Origin: Paracoccus seriniphilus
GTDB taxonomy: Bacteria; Pseudomonadota; Alphaproteobacteria; Rhodobacterales; Rhodobacteraceae
Assembly: GCF_028553745.1 (NCBI RefSeq)
Contig: NZ_CP067129.1
Location: 2,090,501 to 2,154,500 of the forward strand
DNA length: 64,000 nt
Reading direction: 5' to 3'
Shown here: positions 27,002 through 37,249 of the stretch, piece by piece
Position numbering within the stretch: the stretch's first letter is position 1
Layout: each line of letters begins with the position of its first letter
Notes under the pieces: generated by a model
Told to the model about the DNA's origin: nothing
Seen by the model: the letters and a program-made list of their open reading frames with translations, nothing else
Database searches by the model: none
Made by a program: the position numbers and the translations under genes

Positions 27002-27627
27002 TATCCTTCCTGCGAACAATACCTGCGCGAGCTTGTCCACGAGGCAATATCCGCGCGTTTCCTGGGGTTGCGCATCGGCGCCCAGTCGCGCGCCACGCCA
27101 CGCCAGCCGCCCGTTTCATCGCGCACCACGGCATTGTCGCGCGCGACCTGACGCGACATGATCCTGACCGCACAGCTCATGTTGTCGGCACCATTGGTGA
27201 TATTGCCCGTGCAGCCATAGCTGCGCCAGGTCGCAGGCGCGATCTGCATCAGGCCCAGCCATTTCCCGCCACCGCCACTGGCCTTGGGGTTATAGGTGCT
27301 TTCATGTTTGGCCAGCGCCGACAGCAGCCCCGCCCAGAATGCCTTGCGCCCGGTCTTTGTCAGTTCGGCATAATTGGGGCAGAAGTCATCAATGTCATCG
27401 GGAACCCTGGACAGGATTGCCACCCCTTCGCGGTCCAGCGCCGCCAGCGTGGCCTTGGTCCAGGCATCAGAGCCCTTGCGGTCCTGCCAGCGCATCGGTG
27501 GATTGGTGGCCAAGGACATCCGCCTGGCCTCGGCCTGCGCCGCCTCATTCTCGGCCTGCTGATCGGTGGCGGGCTGGCATGCTGCCAGAAAGGCCAGAAA
27601 GGCGAATGGAAGCAAAGCGGCGCGCAT
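27001..27627 (-). CDS. lytic transglycosylase lipoprotein (SLT family)
   Basis: A 208-residue lipoprotein: lipobox LAAC with C17, then a goose-lysozyme-like SLT domain with the catalytic Glu in ALAKHESTYNPKASG, followed by GLMQIAPATWRSYGC. It should cleave peptidoglycan glycan strands from the periplasmic face of a membrane. The ATG chosen gives MRAALLPFAFLAFLAAC; the open frame runs on upstream, but that part reads as non-coding. It carries several additional cysteines (DDFCPNY, YGCTG, MSCAV, RYCSQ), which may form disulphides. Confidence 0.85.
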   Translation of the reverse strand: MRAALLPFAFLAFLAACQPATDQQAENEAAQAEARRMSLATNPPMRWQDRKGSDAWTKATLAALDREGVAILSRVPDDIDDFCPNYAELTKTGRKAFWAGLLSALAKHESTYNPKASGGGGKWLGLMQIAPATWRSYGCTGNITNGADNMSCAVRIMSRQVARDNAVVRDETGGWRGVARDWAPMRNPRKRADIASWTSSRRYCSQEG

Positions 27628-27947
27628 GAATATCTCGGCTTCTCCAGTTTCTCTGCCATCAGCGATGCGCCGCAAGTCCCTGTCGCGCAAGCCGGGGTGA
27701 AGGTGATCGGCAGGATCACGCCAGCGCCCCCGAGACCAGGCGACGGTTTTCCGCCGAAAATCGGCTTGCATGGAGTCTTGCCGCGCCGGTTCACGAAGTC
27801 TTAACCAGTTCCGCCCTCGGTCGCCGGCATCTTCGACGAATGAAATTCTCCGCTTTCCCCTTTCGGATCGCCCGCAAGGCCGTGACAACCCGCGCGCTCT
27901 GACCTAAAACACCCGCCAGAACGCCAACCCGCATGCGAGGCCCGCTG
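27628..27947. other. 320-base divergent intergenic region
   Basis: It separates the transglycosylase gene from gatB and should hold both promoters. On the gatB side a good sigma-70-like promoter is seen (27882-27910). A single TTAACC at 27801-27806 is a CtrA half-site without a partner. Nothing else is recognised. Confidence 0.45.
27882..27910 (+). promoter_or_regulatory. candidate housekeeping promoter of gatB
   Basis: GTGACA (27882-27887), a 17-base spacer and TAAAAC (27905-27910) match the -35 and -10 consensus at five and four of six positions. Transcription would begin about 30 bases before the gatB ATG. Confidence 0.45.
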
Positions 27948-29462
27948 ATGCTTGATCATCTTTCATTCACTGAACCCCAACCAAAGGTGATTGCCGGGGC
28001 CAAAGGCGACTGGGAACTGGTGATCGGGCTGGAGGTTCACGCCCAGGTGTCCTCGAACGCAAAGCTGTTCTCGGGTGCCTCGACGGCCTTTGGGTCCGAA
28101 CCCAACAGCAATGTGGCCTTCGTCGATGCGGCCATGCCGGGGATGCTGCCGGTCATCAACGAATATTGCGTGGAACAGGCCGTGCGCACCGGACTGGGCC
28201 TGAAAGCCGCCATCAACCTGGTCAGTGCCTTTGACCGCAAGAACTATTTCTATCCCGACCTGCCTCAGGGCTATCAGATCAGCCAGCTCTATCACCCGAT
28301 CGTCGGTGAGGGCGAGGTGATCGTCGACATGGGACCGGGCGTCGCGCGCCGTGTCCGGATCGAGCGGATCCATATCGAACAGGATGCCGGGAAATCCATT
28401 CACGACATGGACCCCAACATGTCCTTCGTGGACCTGAACCGCACCGGCGTCGCGCTGATGGAAATCGTCAGCCGTCCCGACATCCGCGGCCCCGAAGAGG
28501 CCGCCGCCTATGTCGTCAAGCTGCGCCAGATCATGCGCTATCTGGGGACCTGCGACGGCAACATGCAGAACGGCAATCTGCGCGCCGACGTCAATGTCAG
28601 CGTCTGCCCTCCCGGTGCCTATGAGAAATACCAGGAAACGCAGGATTTCAGCCATCTTGGCACGCGGTGCGAGATCAAGAACATGAACTCGATGCGTTTC
28701 ATCCAGGCGGCAATCGAATATGAGGCCCGCCGCCAGATCGCCATTCTGGAAGATGGCGGAGAGGTGATTCAGGAAACCCGCCTCTATGATGCCGACAAGG
28801 GCGAAACCCGGTCGATGCGCTCGAAGGAAGAAGCGCATGACTACCGCTATTTTCCCGATCCCGACCTGCTGCCGCTGGAAATCGAGCAGGAATGGGTCGA
28901 CGCCATCGCCGCCAGGATGCCTGAACTCCCTGACGAGAAAAAAGCCCGCTTCGTCAAGGACATGGGCCTGTCGGAATATGACGCTGGCGTTCTGACCGCC
29001 GATGTCGACAATGCCAATTTCTTCGAAGCCGTGGCGCAGGGGCGCGATGGCAAGATGGCTGCCAATTGGGTCATCAACGAATTGTTTGGCCGTCTCAACA
29101 AGGAAGGGCTGACCATTCAGACCTCTCCGATCACGGCTGCTCAGCTGGGCGGCATCGTCGATCTGATCGCCAAGGGTGACATCTCGGGCAAGATCGCCAA
29201 GGATCTGTTCGAAATTCTGTGGACCGAAGGCGGCGATCCGGCGAAGATCGTCGAAGAACGCGGCATGAAGCAGGTCACCGATCTGGGCGCCATCGAAAAA
29301 GCCGTGGATGAGATCATCGCCGCCAACCCTGCGCAGGTCGAAAAAGCCAAGCAGAACCCGAAACTGGCCGGCTGGTTCGTCGGTCAGGTGCTGAAAGCAA
29401 CGGGTGGCAAGGCCAATCCGGCAGCGGTGAATGAAATGGTTGCCAAGAAACTGGGCGGTTAA
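27948..29462 (+). CDS. gatB: Asp-tRNA(Asn)/Glu-tRNA(Gln) amidotransferase subunit B
   Basis: A 504-residue GatB, the tRNA-binding and kinase subunit of GatCAB, which converts Glu-tRNA(Gln) and Asp-tRNA(Asn) to the amidated forms. [40 protein letters not shown] and [12 protein letters not shown] are characteristic, with the helical YqeY-like tail over the last 150 residues. The ATG giving MLDHLSF is preceded by GCGAGG. gatA and gatC are not adjacent, as is usual in Rhodobacterales. Confidence 0.96.
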   Translation: MLDHLSFTEPQPKVIAGAKGDWELVIGLEVHAQVSSNAKLFSGASTAFGSEPNSNVAFVDAAMPGMLPVINEYCVEQAVRTGLGLKAAINLVSAFDRKNYFYPDLPQGYQISQLYHPIVGEGEVIVDMGPGVARRVRIERIHIEQDAGKSIHDMDPNMSFVDLNRTGVALMEIVSRPDIRGPEEAAAYVVKLRQIMRYLGTCDGNMQNGNLRADVNVSVCPPGAYEKYQETQDFSHLGTRCEIKNMNSMRFIQAAIEYEARRQIAILEDGGEVIQETRLYDADKGETRSMRSKEEAHDYRYFPDPDLLPLEIEQEWVDAIAARMPELPDEKKARFVKDMGLSEYDAGVLTADVDNANFFEAVAQGRDGKMAANWVINELFGRLNKEGLTIQTSPITAAQLGGIVDLIAKGDISGKIAKDLFEILWTEGGDPAKIVEERGMKQVTDLGAIEKAVDEIIAANPAQVEKAKQNPKLAGWFVGQVLKATGGKANPAAVNEMVAKKLGG

Positions 29463-29514
29463 CCCGCCCTCTTTTTCCTTGCGCAGATCGGCTGCGCCGA
29501 AGCAGGATCAGAAT

Positions 29515-29862
29515 ATGGCATTTGAATATACCGTTATTGCCGCGCCGACGCGCGGCGAAAAAGCCAAGGACGCCAAGTCCCCGACCGATCGCTATGCGCT
29601 GGCCCTGACCGCCGAACTGAACCGCATGGCAGCGGATGGCTGGGAGTATCTGCGCGCCGATGTTCTTCCCAGTGAAGAGCGCAGCGGACTGACCGGCCGC
29701 ACGACCGTCTATCACAATGTGCTGGTCTTCCGACGCCCGATCACCACGTCAGGCATGACAGCGGAACTACCGGCCGTCAGCCAGTCAGCGCCCGAACCGG
29801 CCGCCCCCCCTTCTGCGAATATTCAGGATCAGCCCGCCGGCACACAAGACAAGGCCGAGTGA
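29515..29862 (+). CDS. DUF4177 domain protein
   Basis: A 115-residue protein. Residues 1-75 match the small DUF4177 fold (FEYTVIAAPTRGEK, then LNRMAADGWEYLRADVLP), whose function is unknown; the last 40 residues are a Pro/Ala/Gln-rich tail. AGGA lies seven bases before the ATG. It follows gatB by 52 bases and is probably on the same transcript. Confidence 0.75.
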   Translation: MAFEYTVIAAPTRGEKAKDAKSPTDRYALALTAELNRMAADGWEYLRADVLPSEERSGLTGRTTVYHNVLVFRRPITTSGMTAELPAVSQSAPEPAAPPSANIQDQPAGTQDKAE

Positions 29863-29874
29863 TCCGACAAGAGA

Positions 29875-29908
29875 TGGCCGCCGCCGCGGTTCCCCGCTGC
29901 GACGGCCA
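29875..29908. terminator. imperfect 15-bp hairpin between convergent genes
   Basis: A 15-base arm from 29875 pairs with 29894-29908 with two mismatches around a TTCC loop. It lies between the convergent DUF4177 and DUF1330 genes and probably ends both transcripts. Confidence 0.6.
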
Positions 29909-29944
29909 CATTTCGATCAGATCTTTGCCAGTCGAAACCGCAGC

Positions 29945-30244
29945 CTATTGCGGGGCGACCGGCGTTTCCTCGACAATCACCAGATCACGTTCGGACGCGC
30001 CTTTGGCATGGGCCAGCGCAGCCTGATACTCTGCGCTTTCATAGCAGGCGACTGCCGCCTCGAAGCTGGGGAAGCGGGCCACGACATTGCGAGCCCGGTC
30101 ATTTCCCTCCATCTGCCGATAGCGACCGCCACGGGCAAGGAATTCACCGCCATGGGCGGCAATCGCCGGACCGGCTGCCTTGGCATAGCGGCCATAGGCG
30201 TCGGCATCTGTCACATGGACATGGGCAATCCACAGTGCGCTCAT
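29945..30244 (-). CDS. DUF1330 domain protein
   Basis: A 99-residue protein of the DUF1330 family (dimeric alpha-beta barrel fold) with the usual [20 protein letters not shown] and [20 protein letters not shown] blocks. Its function is unknown; it is not an enzyme with visible catalytic residues. Its ATG overlaps the alaS stop (ATGA), so it is translated from the alaS transcript. Confidence 0.85.
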   Translation of the reverse strand: MSALWIAHVHVTDADAYGRYAKAAGPAIAAHGGEFLARGGRYRQMEGNDRARNVVARFPSFEAAVACYESAEYQAALAHAKGASERDLVIVEETPVAPQ

Positions 30245-32898
30245 GCTGTTTCTCCGATCAGTTTTTCAACTTCTGCCAGGGCAGCATCGGCCGCATCAAG
30301 GCTGGGTGCGCCACCCTGTGCCCGATCAGGCCGGCCACCGCCGCCCTTGCCACCCAAGGCCGCCGTCGCGGTTTGCACCAGCGTCACGGCACTGACACGA
30401 TCGGTCAGATCAGGCGTCACGCCCGCGGCCACGGTGGCCTTGCCATCGGCCTGCGCCAGAACAAGAATCGCGCCGCTGCCAAGCTGCTGTTTCATCTCAT
30501 CCACCAGCGGACCAAGTTCCTTGCCCGACACGCCGTCGACAACGCGCCCGATGAACTTGATCCCGCCGATATCCTTGGCTTCCGCAGCACCGCCACCGCC
30601 CATGGCAAGCTGCCGCTTGAGCTGTGCGACCTCATTGGCCAAGGCCTTGCGCTCATCTGCCAATGCGCGCACGCGATTGACAACATCGCCGGCCTGCGCC
30701 TTGAGGATCGTCGCGATCTCGCCAAGCTGGGTATCGCAGGCGCGCAGGTGATCCAACGCCGCCTGCCCGGTCAACGCCTCGATCCGGCGCACGCCAGCGG
30801 CCGAGGCACTGTCGCTCAGCAAGGCAAAGGCACCGATGTCACCGGTGCGTGCGACATGGGTGCCGCCGCAGAGTTCCAGCGAATAGGTCTGCCCATCCGG
30901 CCCCTTGCCGGAATTGCCCTGATGGCCCATCGCGACCACGCGAACCTCGTCACCATATTTTTCGCCAAACAGCGCCTGCGCCCCGATGGCACGCGCGTCA
31001 TCGGGCGTCATGATGCGGGTTTCGACGGGTGTATTCTGGCGGATATACTCGTTGACCTCGGCTTCGATGCGCGACATTTCCTCGGCGGTCATGGCGTGAT
31101 TATGGCTGAAGTCGAAACGCAGACGCTCGGGCGCATTCAGGCTGCCCCGCTGCGCGACATGTTCGCCCAGGGTCCGGCGCAGCGCTTCATGCAGCAAATG
31201 CGTCGCCGAGTGATTGGCACGAATCTGGCTGCGACGGTCATGATCGACCGAGAGCTGGGCTCCTTGTCCGCGCTGGATCGTACCGAGGGTGACCTCGGCC
31301 ATATGCACAAAGACGCCGGCGACCTTCTTGGTATCGGTGACACGGGCAGCGCCGGTCTCGGTCTTGATCAGGCCGGTATCCCCGACCTGCCCGCCCGATT
31401 CGGCATAGAAAGGCGATTGGTTCACCACGATCTGGACCTGCTCACCCAAGGCAGCCTCGGGGCGTTCGGCACCATCGGCCACCAGGGCCAGGATCTGGCC
31501 CTCGGCCTCTTCGGTGTCATAGCCCAGGAACTCGGTCACGCCATGCTGTTCGGCAATGTCAAACCAGATCGCGGCATCCTTGGTTTCGCCGCTGCCCGCC
31601 CAGGCCGCGCGGGCCTTGGCCTTTTGTTCGGCCATGGCGCTGTCGAAACCTTCGATATCGACGGCACGACCCTTTTCACGCAGGGCATCCTGCGTCAGAT
31701 CCAGCGGGAAGCCATAGGTATCATACAGCTTGAAAGCCGTTTCACCGGGCAGATTGCCGCCCTCGGGCAGGCGCGACAATTCGTCGTCCAGCAGACGCAA
31801 TCCGCGATCAAGAGTCTGACGGAATCGGGTTTCCTCGCTGCGCAGGGTCTCTTGAATCAGCGGCTGAGCGCGGCTCAGCTCGGGATAGGCTGCGCCCATC
31901 TGACTGACCAGTTCGGGCACCAGTCGGTGCATCATCGGATCCTGCACGCCCAGCATGTGCACGTGGCGCATTGCGCGACGCATGATCCGGCGCAGCACAT
32001 AGCCGCGACCTTCGTTCGAGGGCATGACGCCATCGGCAATCAGGAAACTGGTCGAGCGCAGATGGTCGGCGATCACCCGGTGATGGACCTTGCCGGGGCC
32101 GTCCGGATCATTGCTGGACAGGTTTGCGCTGGCCTCGATCAGATCGCGCATCAGGTCGGTGTCGTAATTGTCATGCTTGCCCTGCAGCAGGGCACCGATG
32201 CGCTCCAGCCCCATGCCCGTATCGATGGACTGCATGTCCAGGGCACGCATCGAGCCATCCTCGAACTGCTCGTTCTGCATGAACACGATGTTCCAGATCT
32301 CGATAAAGCGGTCGCCATCCTCATCCGCGCTGCCCGGAGGGCCGCCCCAGATGTCTTCGCCATGATCGAAAAAGATCTCGGTGCAGGGACCGCAGGGACC
32401 GGTCGGGCCCATCTGCCAGAAATTGTCATTGGTGGCGATGCGGATGATCCGGTCATCGCTGAGCCCCGCGACCTTCTTCCAGGTCTCGGCTGCATCGTCA
32501 TCGGTATGATAGACCGTGACCAGCAACTTCTCCTTGGGAATGCCGAACTCCTTGGTCAGCAGGTTCCAGGCATAGGGGATCGCCTCGGACTTGAAATAAT
32601 CGCCGAAGCTGAAATTCCCCAGCATCTCGAAAAAGGTGTGATGGCGTGCGGTATAGCCGACATTGTCCAGATCGTTGTGCTTGCCACCTGCCCGCACACA
32701 TTTCTGCGCCGTCGTTGCGCGGTTGTAGTCGCGCGTTTCCAGCCCGGTAAAGGCATTCTTGAACTGGACCATCCCCGAATTGGTGAACATCAGGGTGGGA
32801 TCGTTGCGCGGAACTAGCGGGCTGCTCTCGACGACGCGGTGGCCGTTCTTTTCGAAGAAGCCAAGAAAGGTGGAACGGATCTCGTTCAGACTGGGCAT
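30241..32898 (-). CDS. alaS: alanyl-tRNA synthetase
   Basis: An 885-residue class II synthetase of normal length. The N-terminal activation domain starts with [15 protein letters not shown], motif 2 is around [16 protein letters not shown], and the editing domain carries the zinc ligands [11 protein letters not shown] and CGGTHVART. The C-Ala domain with a glycine-rich [15 protein letters not shown] ends the protein. The stop overlaps the DUF1330 gene. Upstream lies recA, but with 210 bases and a terminator between. Confidence 0.97.
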   Translation of the reverse strand: MPSLNEIRSTFLGFFEKNGHRVVESSPLVPRNDPTLMFTNSGMVQFKNAFTGLETRDYNRATTAQKCVRAGGKHNDLDNVGYTARHHTFFEMLGNFSFGDYFKSEAIPYAWNLLTKEFGIPKEKLLVTVYHTDDDAAETWKKVAGLSDDRIIRIATNDNFWQMGPTGPCGPCTEIFFDHGEDIWGGPPGSADEDGDRFIEIWNIVFMQNEQFEDGSMRALDMQSIDTGMGLERIGALLQGKHDNYDTDLMRDLIEASANLSSNDPDGPGKVHHRVIADHLRSTSFLIADGVMPSNEGRGYVLRRIMRRAMRHVHMLGVQDPMMHRLVPELVSQMGAAYPELSRAQPLIQETLRSEETRFRQTLDRGLRLLDDELSRLPEGGNLPGETAFKLYDTYGFPLDLTQDALREKGRAVDIEGFDSAMAEQKAKARAAWAGSGETKDAAIWFDIAEQHGVTEFLGYDTEEAEGQILALVADGAERPEAALGEQVQIVVNQSPFYAESGGQVGDTGLIKTETGAARVTDTKKVAGVFVHMAEVTLGTIQRGQGAQLSVDHDRRSQIRANHSATHLLHEALRRTLGEHVAQRGSLNAPERLRFDFSHNHAMTAEEMSRIEAEVNEYIRQNTPVETRIMTPDDARAIGAQALFGEKYGDEVRVVAMGHQGNSGKGPDGQTYSLELCGGTHVARTGDIGAFALLSDSASAAGVRRIEALTGQAALDHLRACDTQLGEIATILKAQAGDVVNRVRALADERKALANEVAQLKRQLAMGGGGAAEAKDIGGIKFIGRVVDGVSGKELGPLVDEMKQQLGSGAILVLAQADGKATVAAGVTPDLTDRVSAVTLVQTATAALGGKGGGGRPDRAQGGAPSLDAADAALAEVEKLIGETA

Positions 32899-33063
32899 AG
32901 GGGGCCTTCATCGCAATGCGGTGGCATCATATTCCGGACAGAGCCGGGCTGGCGTTCGGTCTAGCCCCGGCAAGGCCGGCTGTCCAGCGACCAGCACGGA
33001 CTCTTTGCGGTTTCCGCCGTGCCAGGCCTACGCATTTGCGGCCTTTTTCTGGTCATCACGTGG

Positions 33064-33089
33064 AAAACGCGGGAACCGGGTTCCCGCGT
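33064..33089 (-). terminator. intrinsic terminator of recA
   Basis: A perfect 9-bp stem (ACGCGGGAA/TTCCCGCGT) with a 5-base loop, followed on the minus strand by TTTTCC. It begins 20 bases after the recA stop and is a standard Rho-independent terminator. Confidence 0.8.
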
Positions 33090-33108
33090 CCTCTGCCTGA
33101 TGATCCGC

Positions 33109-34179
33109 TCAGACTTCGGTCAGAGCGTCATCATCATCCCCATAGGGCAGGAACTCCAACCCGTGACTGGCCCTGATCTTGTCCTCGATGGCCAGTGCGA
33201 CATCGGGGCGATCGCGAAGGAATTTCTTGGCGTTTTCCCGACCCTGACCGATCCGTTCATCCCCATAGGAATACCAGGCCCCCGACTTCTCGACGACGCC
33301 GGCCTTGACGCCCAGATCGATCAATTCGCCGACCTTGCTGATGCCCTCGCCATACATGATGTCGAATTCGACCTGCCGGAACGGCGGTGCGACCTTGTTC
33401 TTGACCACCTTCACCTTGGTCGAATTGCCGATCACCTCGTCGCGGTCCTTGATCGAACCGGTGCGGCGGATGTCCAGCCGGACCGAAGCATAGAATTTCA
33501 GCGCGTTGCCCCCCGAAGTCGTTTCCGGACTGCCGAACATGACGCCGATCTTCATGCGGATCTGGTTGATGAAGATGACCATACAGTTCGAGCGCCCGAT
33601 ATTCGCAGTCAGCTTGCGCATCGCCTGGCTCATCAGGCGCGCCTGCGCACCGACCTGATGGTCGCCCATGTCGCCCTCGATCTCGGCCTTGGGTGTCAGG
33701 GCGGCGACGGAATCGACGACAACCATGTTGACCGCCCCCGAGCGGACCAGCGTATCGACGATTTCCAGCGCCTGTTCACCCGTATCGGGCTGGGAAATCA
33801 GCAGTTCGTCCAGATTGACGCCCAGCTTCTTGGCATATTGCGGGTCCAGCGCATGTTCGGCGTCGACAAAGGCGCATACGCCGCCCTTCTTCTGCTCCTC
33901 GGCAACCGCATGCAGCGTCAGCGTGGTCTTGCCCGAGCTTTCCGGGCCATAGATCTCGATGATCCGTCCCTTGGGCAGGCCGCCAATCCCCAGCGCGATG
34001 TCCAGCCCCAGCGAACCGGTCGAGGTGGCCTCGATATCGGCAACCGGGCTGTCCTTGCCCAGCTTCATGATCGACCCCTTGCCGAACTGACGTTCGATCT
34101 GTGCCAAAGCACTGTCCAGGGCCTTTTGCTTGTCCGCACTGCGTTTGTCGGTCATGTCGAATATGCTCGCCTGTGCCAT
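33109..34179 (-). CDS. recA: recombinase RecA
   Basis: A 356-residue RecA of ordinary length: Walker [10 protein letters not shown], Walker [10 protein letters not shown], the L2 loop region around [19 protein letters not shown] and an acidic C-terminus (DDDDALTE). It catalyses homologous strand exchange and stimulates LexA self-cleavage. An alphaproteobacterial SOS box lies 63-77 bases upstream of the ATG, and an intrinsic terminator follows. Confidence 0.98.
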   Translation of the reverse strand: MAQASIFDMTDKRSADKQKALDSALAQIERQFGKGSIMKLGKDSPVADIEATSTGSLGLDIALGIGGLPKGRIIEIYGPESSGKTTLTLHAVAEEQKKGGVCAFVDAEHALDPQYAKKLGVNLDELLISQPDTGEQALEIVDTLVRSGAVNMVVVDSVAALTPKAEIEGDMGDHQVGAQARLMSQAMRKLTANIGRSNCMVIFINQIRMKIGVMFGSPETTSGGNALKFYASVRLDIRRTGSIKDRDEVIGNSTKVKVVKNKVAPPFRQVEFDIMYGEGISKVGELIDLGVKAGVVEKSGAWYSYGDERIGQGRENAKKFLRDRPDVALAIEDKIRASHGLEFLPYGDDDDALTEV

Positions 34180-34241
34180 GTGATTTCCATCCTTATTTCA
34201 CAGCCCCCGAAGCAGAGCAATCTGCCTGGTCAGCGCTTGAT

Positions 34242-34256
34242 GTTCTACCGTTGTTC
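34242..34256 (-). promoter_or_regulatory. LexA (SOS) box of recA
   Basis: GTTCTACCGTTGTTC matches the alphaproteobacterial LexA consensus GTTC-N7-GTTC exactly. It lies 63 bases upstream of recA, the expected place for damage-inducible repression. Confidence 0.88.
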
Positions 34257-34430
34257 TCATCCATGGATGCGCGAAACTGCGGGTCGATGCAAGTTGTTTG
34301 TCCCTCACTGCTGCGCGTTCCATGCGATTATCCGTGATGTTCCGTTAACAAAGCGTTTACTTCGCGGGATGCGGCCGATATTCGCCAGCCGATCCATCCT
34401 TTGACGTCAGATCACACAGGTCGTCGCAAC

Positions 34431-35015
34431 ATGCTGATATTCTGGAAACATCGCCTGGTCTTTCTGGCAACACCCAAAACGGGATCGACAGCAATCGAGG
34501 TGGCGCTGGAATCGCTGGCCTCCGGCTCGCTGCAAAGGCCCGCGCCACTGAAACATTCCGACTTTCACGCCTATCATCATTTCATCGGCCCATGGCTGAA
34601 ACGCCAGTCCGGTGTCGAATTCGATACCGTAGCCTTGATGCGTGAGCCGGTCGAATGGCTGCGCAGCTGGTATCGCTTCAAGCTGCGTGACGATCTTGAA
34701 GACCCTCAGGAAGGCATCACCGGCATCAGCTTTGACGATTTCGTCGGCCAATATGTTGCAGGCAGCGGGGCCGCAGCCCGCGGAATCGGATCCCAGTCCG
34801 ATTTCCTGACCTGCGCCCAAGGTCGGGTCGACCGGATATTCAGATACGAACAGATCGACGATTTCGTCCATTTTCTGGAAGACAGGATGGACTGTCGCAT
34901 CGAGTTGCCACGCGTCAACGTGCCCCCTGCGGTCGAAACGGATCTGCCGCCATCGCGCGAACAGGAGTTGCGCGCCATGCTCTCAAGGGATTTGACGCTT
35001 TACGCCTCGCTCTAG
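34431..35015 (+). CDS. sulfotransferase-like P-loop protein
   Basis: A 194-residue protein with an N-terminal phosphate-binding loop of the PAPS-dependent sulfotransferase type (FLATPKTGSTAIEVALE) and the 3'-phosphate-like segment LMREPVEWLRSWYRF. Rhodobacterales carry it widely, often mislabelled as gamma-glutamyl kinase. It is shorter than classic sulfotransferases. A plausible role is sulfation of a glycan or lipid, but the acceptor is unknown. It is divergent from recA, and its stop is 20 bases from the cckA stop. A near CtrA site (TTAA-N7-TTTA, 34345-34359) lies upstream. Confidence 0.65.
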   Translation: MLIFWKHRLVFLATPKTGSTAIEVALESLASGSLQRPAPLKHSDFHAYHHFIGPWLKRQSGVEFDTVALMREPVEWLRSWYRFKLRDDLEDPQEGITGISFDDFVGQYVAGSGAAARGIGSQSDFLTCAQGRVDRIFRYEQIDDFVHFLEDRMDCRIELPRVNVPPAVETDLPPSREQELRAMLSRDLTLYASL

Positions 35016-35035
35016 CAACTTCAGGCGGCAAGCCA

Positions 35036-37165
35036 TCACTGCTGTCGGGACGGTTCCGCGGGTTTCGAAAGTTGCTGCTGCACGATTTCGGCAAGCTGCA
35101 TCAACGTGAAGGGCTTGACCAGGAATGCCGAATTCTCGACCGGTGCGTGGTCATCGCCGAAAATTTCCTCGGTGTAGCCGGACATGAAGACCACAGCGGT
35201 GTGCGGCCTGTCCCTCCGCGCCTGGCGTACCCAGGTCGGGCCATCCATACCCGGCATGACCACATCCGTCACGAAGACATCTACCTGCAGCGCCCCATCC
35301 TGCAATATCTGCAAAGCCTGCTCGGCGCTGCCGGCCTCGAGCACATGGAAGCCCTTCAATCCGAGCGCACGAGAGGCAAATGCGCGAACGGGCGCCTCAT
35401 CCTCGACCAGAAGCACGGTGGGTTTCTGCGCCCCTTTCACCGGCACATCAGCCGGAACTGGCGCCTCTTCAATCCGGGGCGGGCAATGTTCCGTGGGCAT
35501 CTGCGCGGAAAAATACAGGGTGAAACTGGTTCCGCTGCCCAGCTTGCTGTCGCAGAAGATATATCCTCCGCTCTGCTTGACGATGCCATATACCGTTGAC
35601 AGCCCCAGCCCGGTTCCCTCTCCGGTTCGCTTGGTCGTGAAGAATGGTTCAAAGATCTTCTGCAGATGCGCCGGCGCGATGCCGCAGCCCTCGTCGCGCA
35701 CGCTTATTCGCACGTATTCACCGGCGGGGAGTTCGACACGCTCATATGTCACGGGTCGGGTGATCTGGACGAAATCGGTGTCAATCGTCACGTCACCTCC
35801 GTCCGGCATGGCATCTCTGGCGTTGACGACAAGATTCATGATGACCTGCTCCAACTGACGCTTGTCGGCACGGATGGGGCGCAGAGCCGGATCATGGTTG
35901 ATGGTCAACCGGATCCGTTCTCCGACAAGGCGGTTCAGCAAATGCGTCAGATCGGCAAGCGTGTCGCGCACATCCAGCGTTTCCATGTGCAGCGCCTGCT
36001 TGCGCGAAAATGCCAGCAACTGCCCCACCAATGCAGCGGCCCGATTGGCATTCTGGTTGATCTGGTCAAGATCCGCATAATCGGGATGATCCTTGTCATG
36101 GCGCAGCATCAGCAGATCGCAATGTCCGCTGATCGCGGTCAGAAGATTGTTGAAGTCATGGGCTACGCCTCCGGCCAGCTGGCCAATGGCCTGCATCTTC
36201 TGGCTTTGAACGAATTGCGCTTCCAGCCTCTTCAAGGCGCTGGCGTCATTCAACACGGCGATCAGGCGCGCGCGTTCTCCGGGATAGACCGCCAGTGACA
36301 CCTGGAAATACCTGTCCTGCGATGCGGCACTCCCATCGGCAGGCCCCTTGCCCCGCTGGCGCAGAACCTCGGGGCGGCCCTCGATCCGTCCGGCGCTGAC
36401 ATCAGCAATCCAATCCGCCAGTGGCCGGCCTGGCCCTTCCAGCAGATTGCCAAGATTTACATCCACAAGCTGCCCGGCATGGGCCTTGCCCAGAAGACGG
36501 CAGGCCGCTTCATTCGCATAGGAAACCCGCCCGTCACGCCATATCTGCAACAGCGCCACCGGCAGGGCGGCCAGCACCCCCAGATCGCCCGGATCCGTTT
36601 CGTCAGCACTCATCGCGACATCCATCGGCGTGATGGCGTCATCCGGCCGGTTATAGGACCAGACCCGCAATGGCGCATCCACGGCGCAACTCAAGGCAAG
36701 CACATTGCCATTGCCCAACGGCAATTCGGCATTCCCGCCAGCCATGGCCCGTTTCATGAGGTTGTTCACATCTGCCCTGGCATCGGCGCGAAGGCGCTGA
36801 AGCAATGCCAGAATATTCTGCCCCACGATATCGCCAAACTGATCCCGGGATGGCGCATTCTGAAAGATCACCAGTCCGTCACCGTCGCAGATCCAGACCG
36901 GCTCGGGTGCCGCAGATACCTCGCCCCGGATCGCCTTGAGCGCACGATGGACCGCCAGACCCTTCATGCCATGTGACAGCGACAATGCGCCACCCAGAAG
37001 ATACCAGGCCACGGCCAGGGTCGAAAAGGCGATTGCCGTCCTGCCGACCTCAAGCGATGGCATGACCAGCAATCCGATTGAACCGATCATCGCCGGCGAC
37101 AGCAGAACCGGCAAGAACGCAAGAGCCGCCCCGGAAAGTCCCAACCGTTCGTTCAGCTTCACCAT
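35036..37165 (-). CDS. cckA: hybrid histidine kinase CckA
   Basis: A 709-residue hybrid kinase: two N-terminal transmembrane helices (about residues 10-35 and 42-62), two PAS-like regions (about 85-180 and 195-310), a HisKA domain with H336 in [14 protein letters not shown], a HATPase domain ([29 protein letters not shown]), and a C-terminal receiver with D634 in [11 protein letters not shown] and K684 in VKPF. CckA phosphorylates ChpT and thereby CtrA. The ATG is chosen for GAGGGAC eight bases before it. A full CtrA box lies upstream, suggesting feedback control. Confidence 0.92.
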   Translation of the reverse strand: MVKLNERLGLSGAALAFLPVLLSPAMIGSIGLLVMPSLEVGRTAIAFSTLAVAWYLLGGALSLSHGMKGLAVHRALKAIRGEVSAAPEPVWICDGDGLVIFQNAPSRDQFGDIVGQNILALLQRLRADARADVNNLMKRAMAGGNAELPLGNGNVLALSCAVDAPLRVWSYNRPDDAITPMDVAMSADETDPGDLGVLAALPVALLQIWRDGRVSYANEAACRLLGKAHAGQLVDVNLGNLLEGPGRPLADWIADVSAGRIEGRPEVLRQRGKGPADGSAASQDRYFQVSLAVYPGERARLIAVLNDASALKRLEAQFVQSQKMQAIGQLAGGVAHDFNNLLTAISGHCDLLMLRHDKDHPDYADLDQINQNANRAAALVGQLLAFSRKQALHMETLDVRDTLADLTHLLNRLVGERIRLTINHDPALRPIRADKRQLEQVIMNLVVNARDAMPDGGDVTIDTDFVQITRPVTYERVELPAGEYVRISVRDEGCGIAPAHLQKIFEPFFTTKRTGEGTGLGLSTVYGIVKQSGGYIFCDSKLGSGTSFTLYFSAQMPTEHCPPRIEEAPVPADVPVKGAQKPTVLLVEDEAPVRAFASRALGLKGFHVLEAGSAEQALQILQDGALQVDVFVTDVVMPGMDGPTWVRQARRDRPHTAVVFMSGYTEEIFGDDHAPVENSAFLVKPFTLMQLAEIVQQQLSKPAEPSRQQ

Positions 37166-37215
37166 CTGGATCGTCCCTCTGCGCACCTGCCGCTGAAAAA
37201 CTTGCGGCAGAGAGC

Positions 37216-37230
37216 TTAACATCGGGTTAA
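37216..37230. promoter_or_regulatory. CtrA box upstream of cckA
   Basis: TTAACATCGGGTTAA matches TTAA-N7-TTAA exactly. It lies 51 bases before the cckA ATG, and 20 bases before the stop of the upstream co-directional RsmB-type gene. It implies that phosphorylated CtrA acts on the gene for its own upstream kinase. Confidence 0.75.
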
Positions 37231-37249
37231 TCCATTGCAGCCCGGAAAA

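Noticed and set aside
27801..27806. Single TTAACC in the gatB upstream region, considered as a CtrA site
   Set aside because: Only a half-site; no partner at the right distance.
30235..32817. An 860-codon open frame on the plus strand, antisense to alaS
   Set aside because: It lies entirely within alaS, has His/Gln/Gly-biased composition with no recognisable domain, and is a codon-bias shadow common in GC-rich DNA.
33019..34404. A 461-codon open frame antisense to recA
   Set aside because: It spans recA and its terminator and has no recognisable content.
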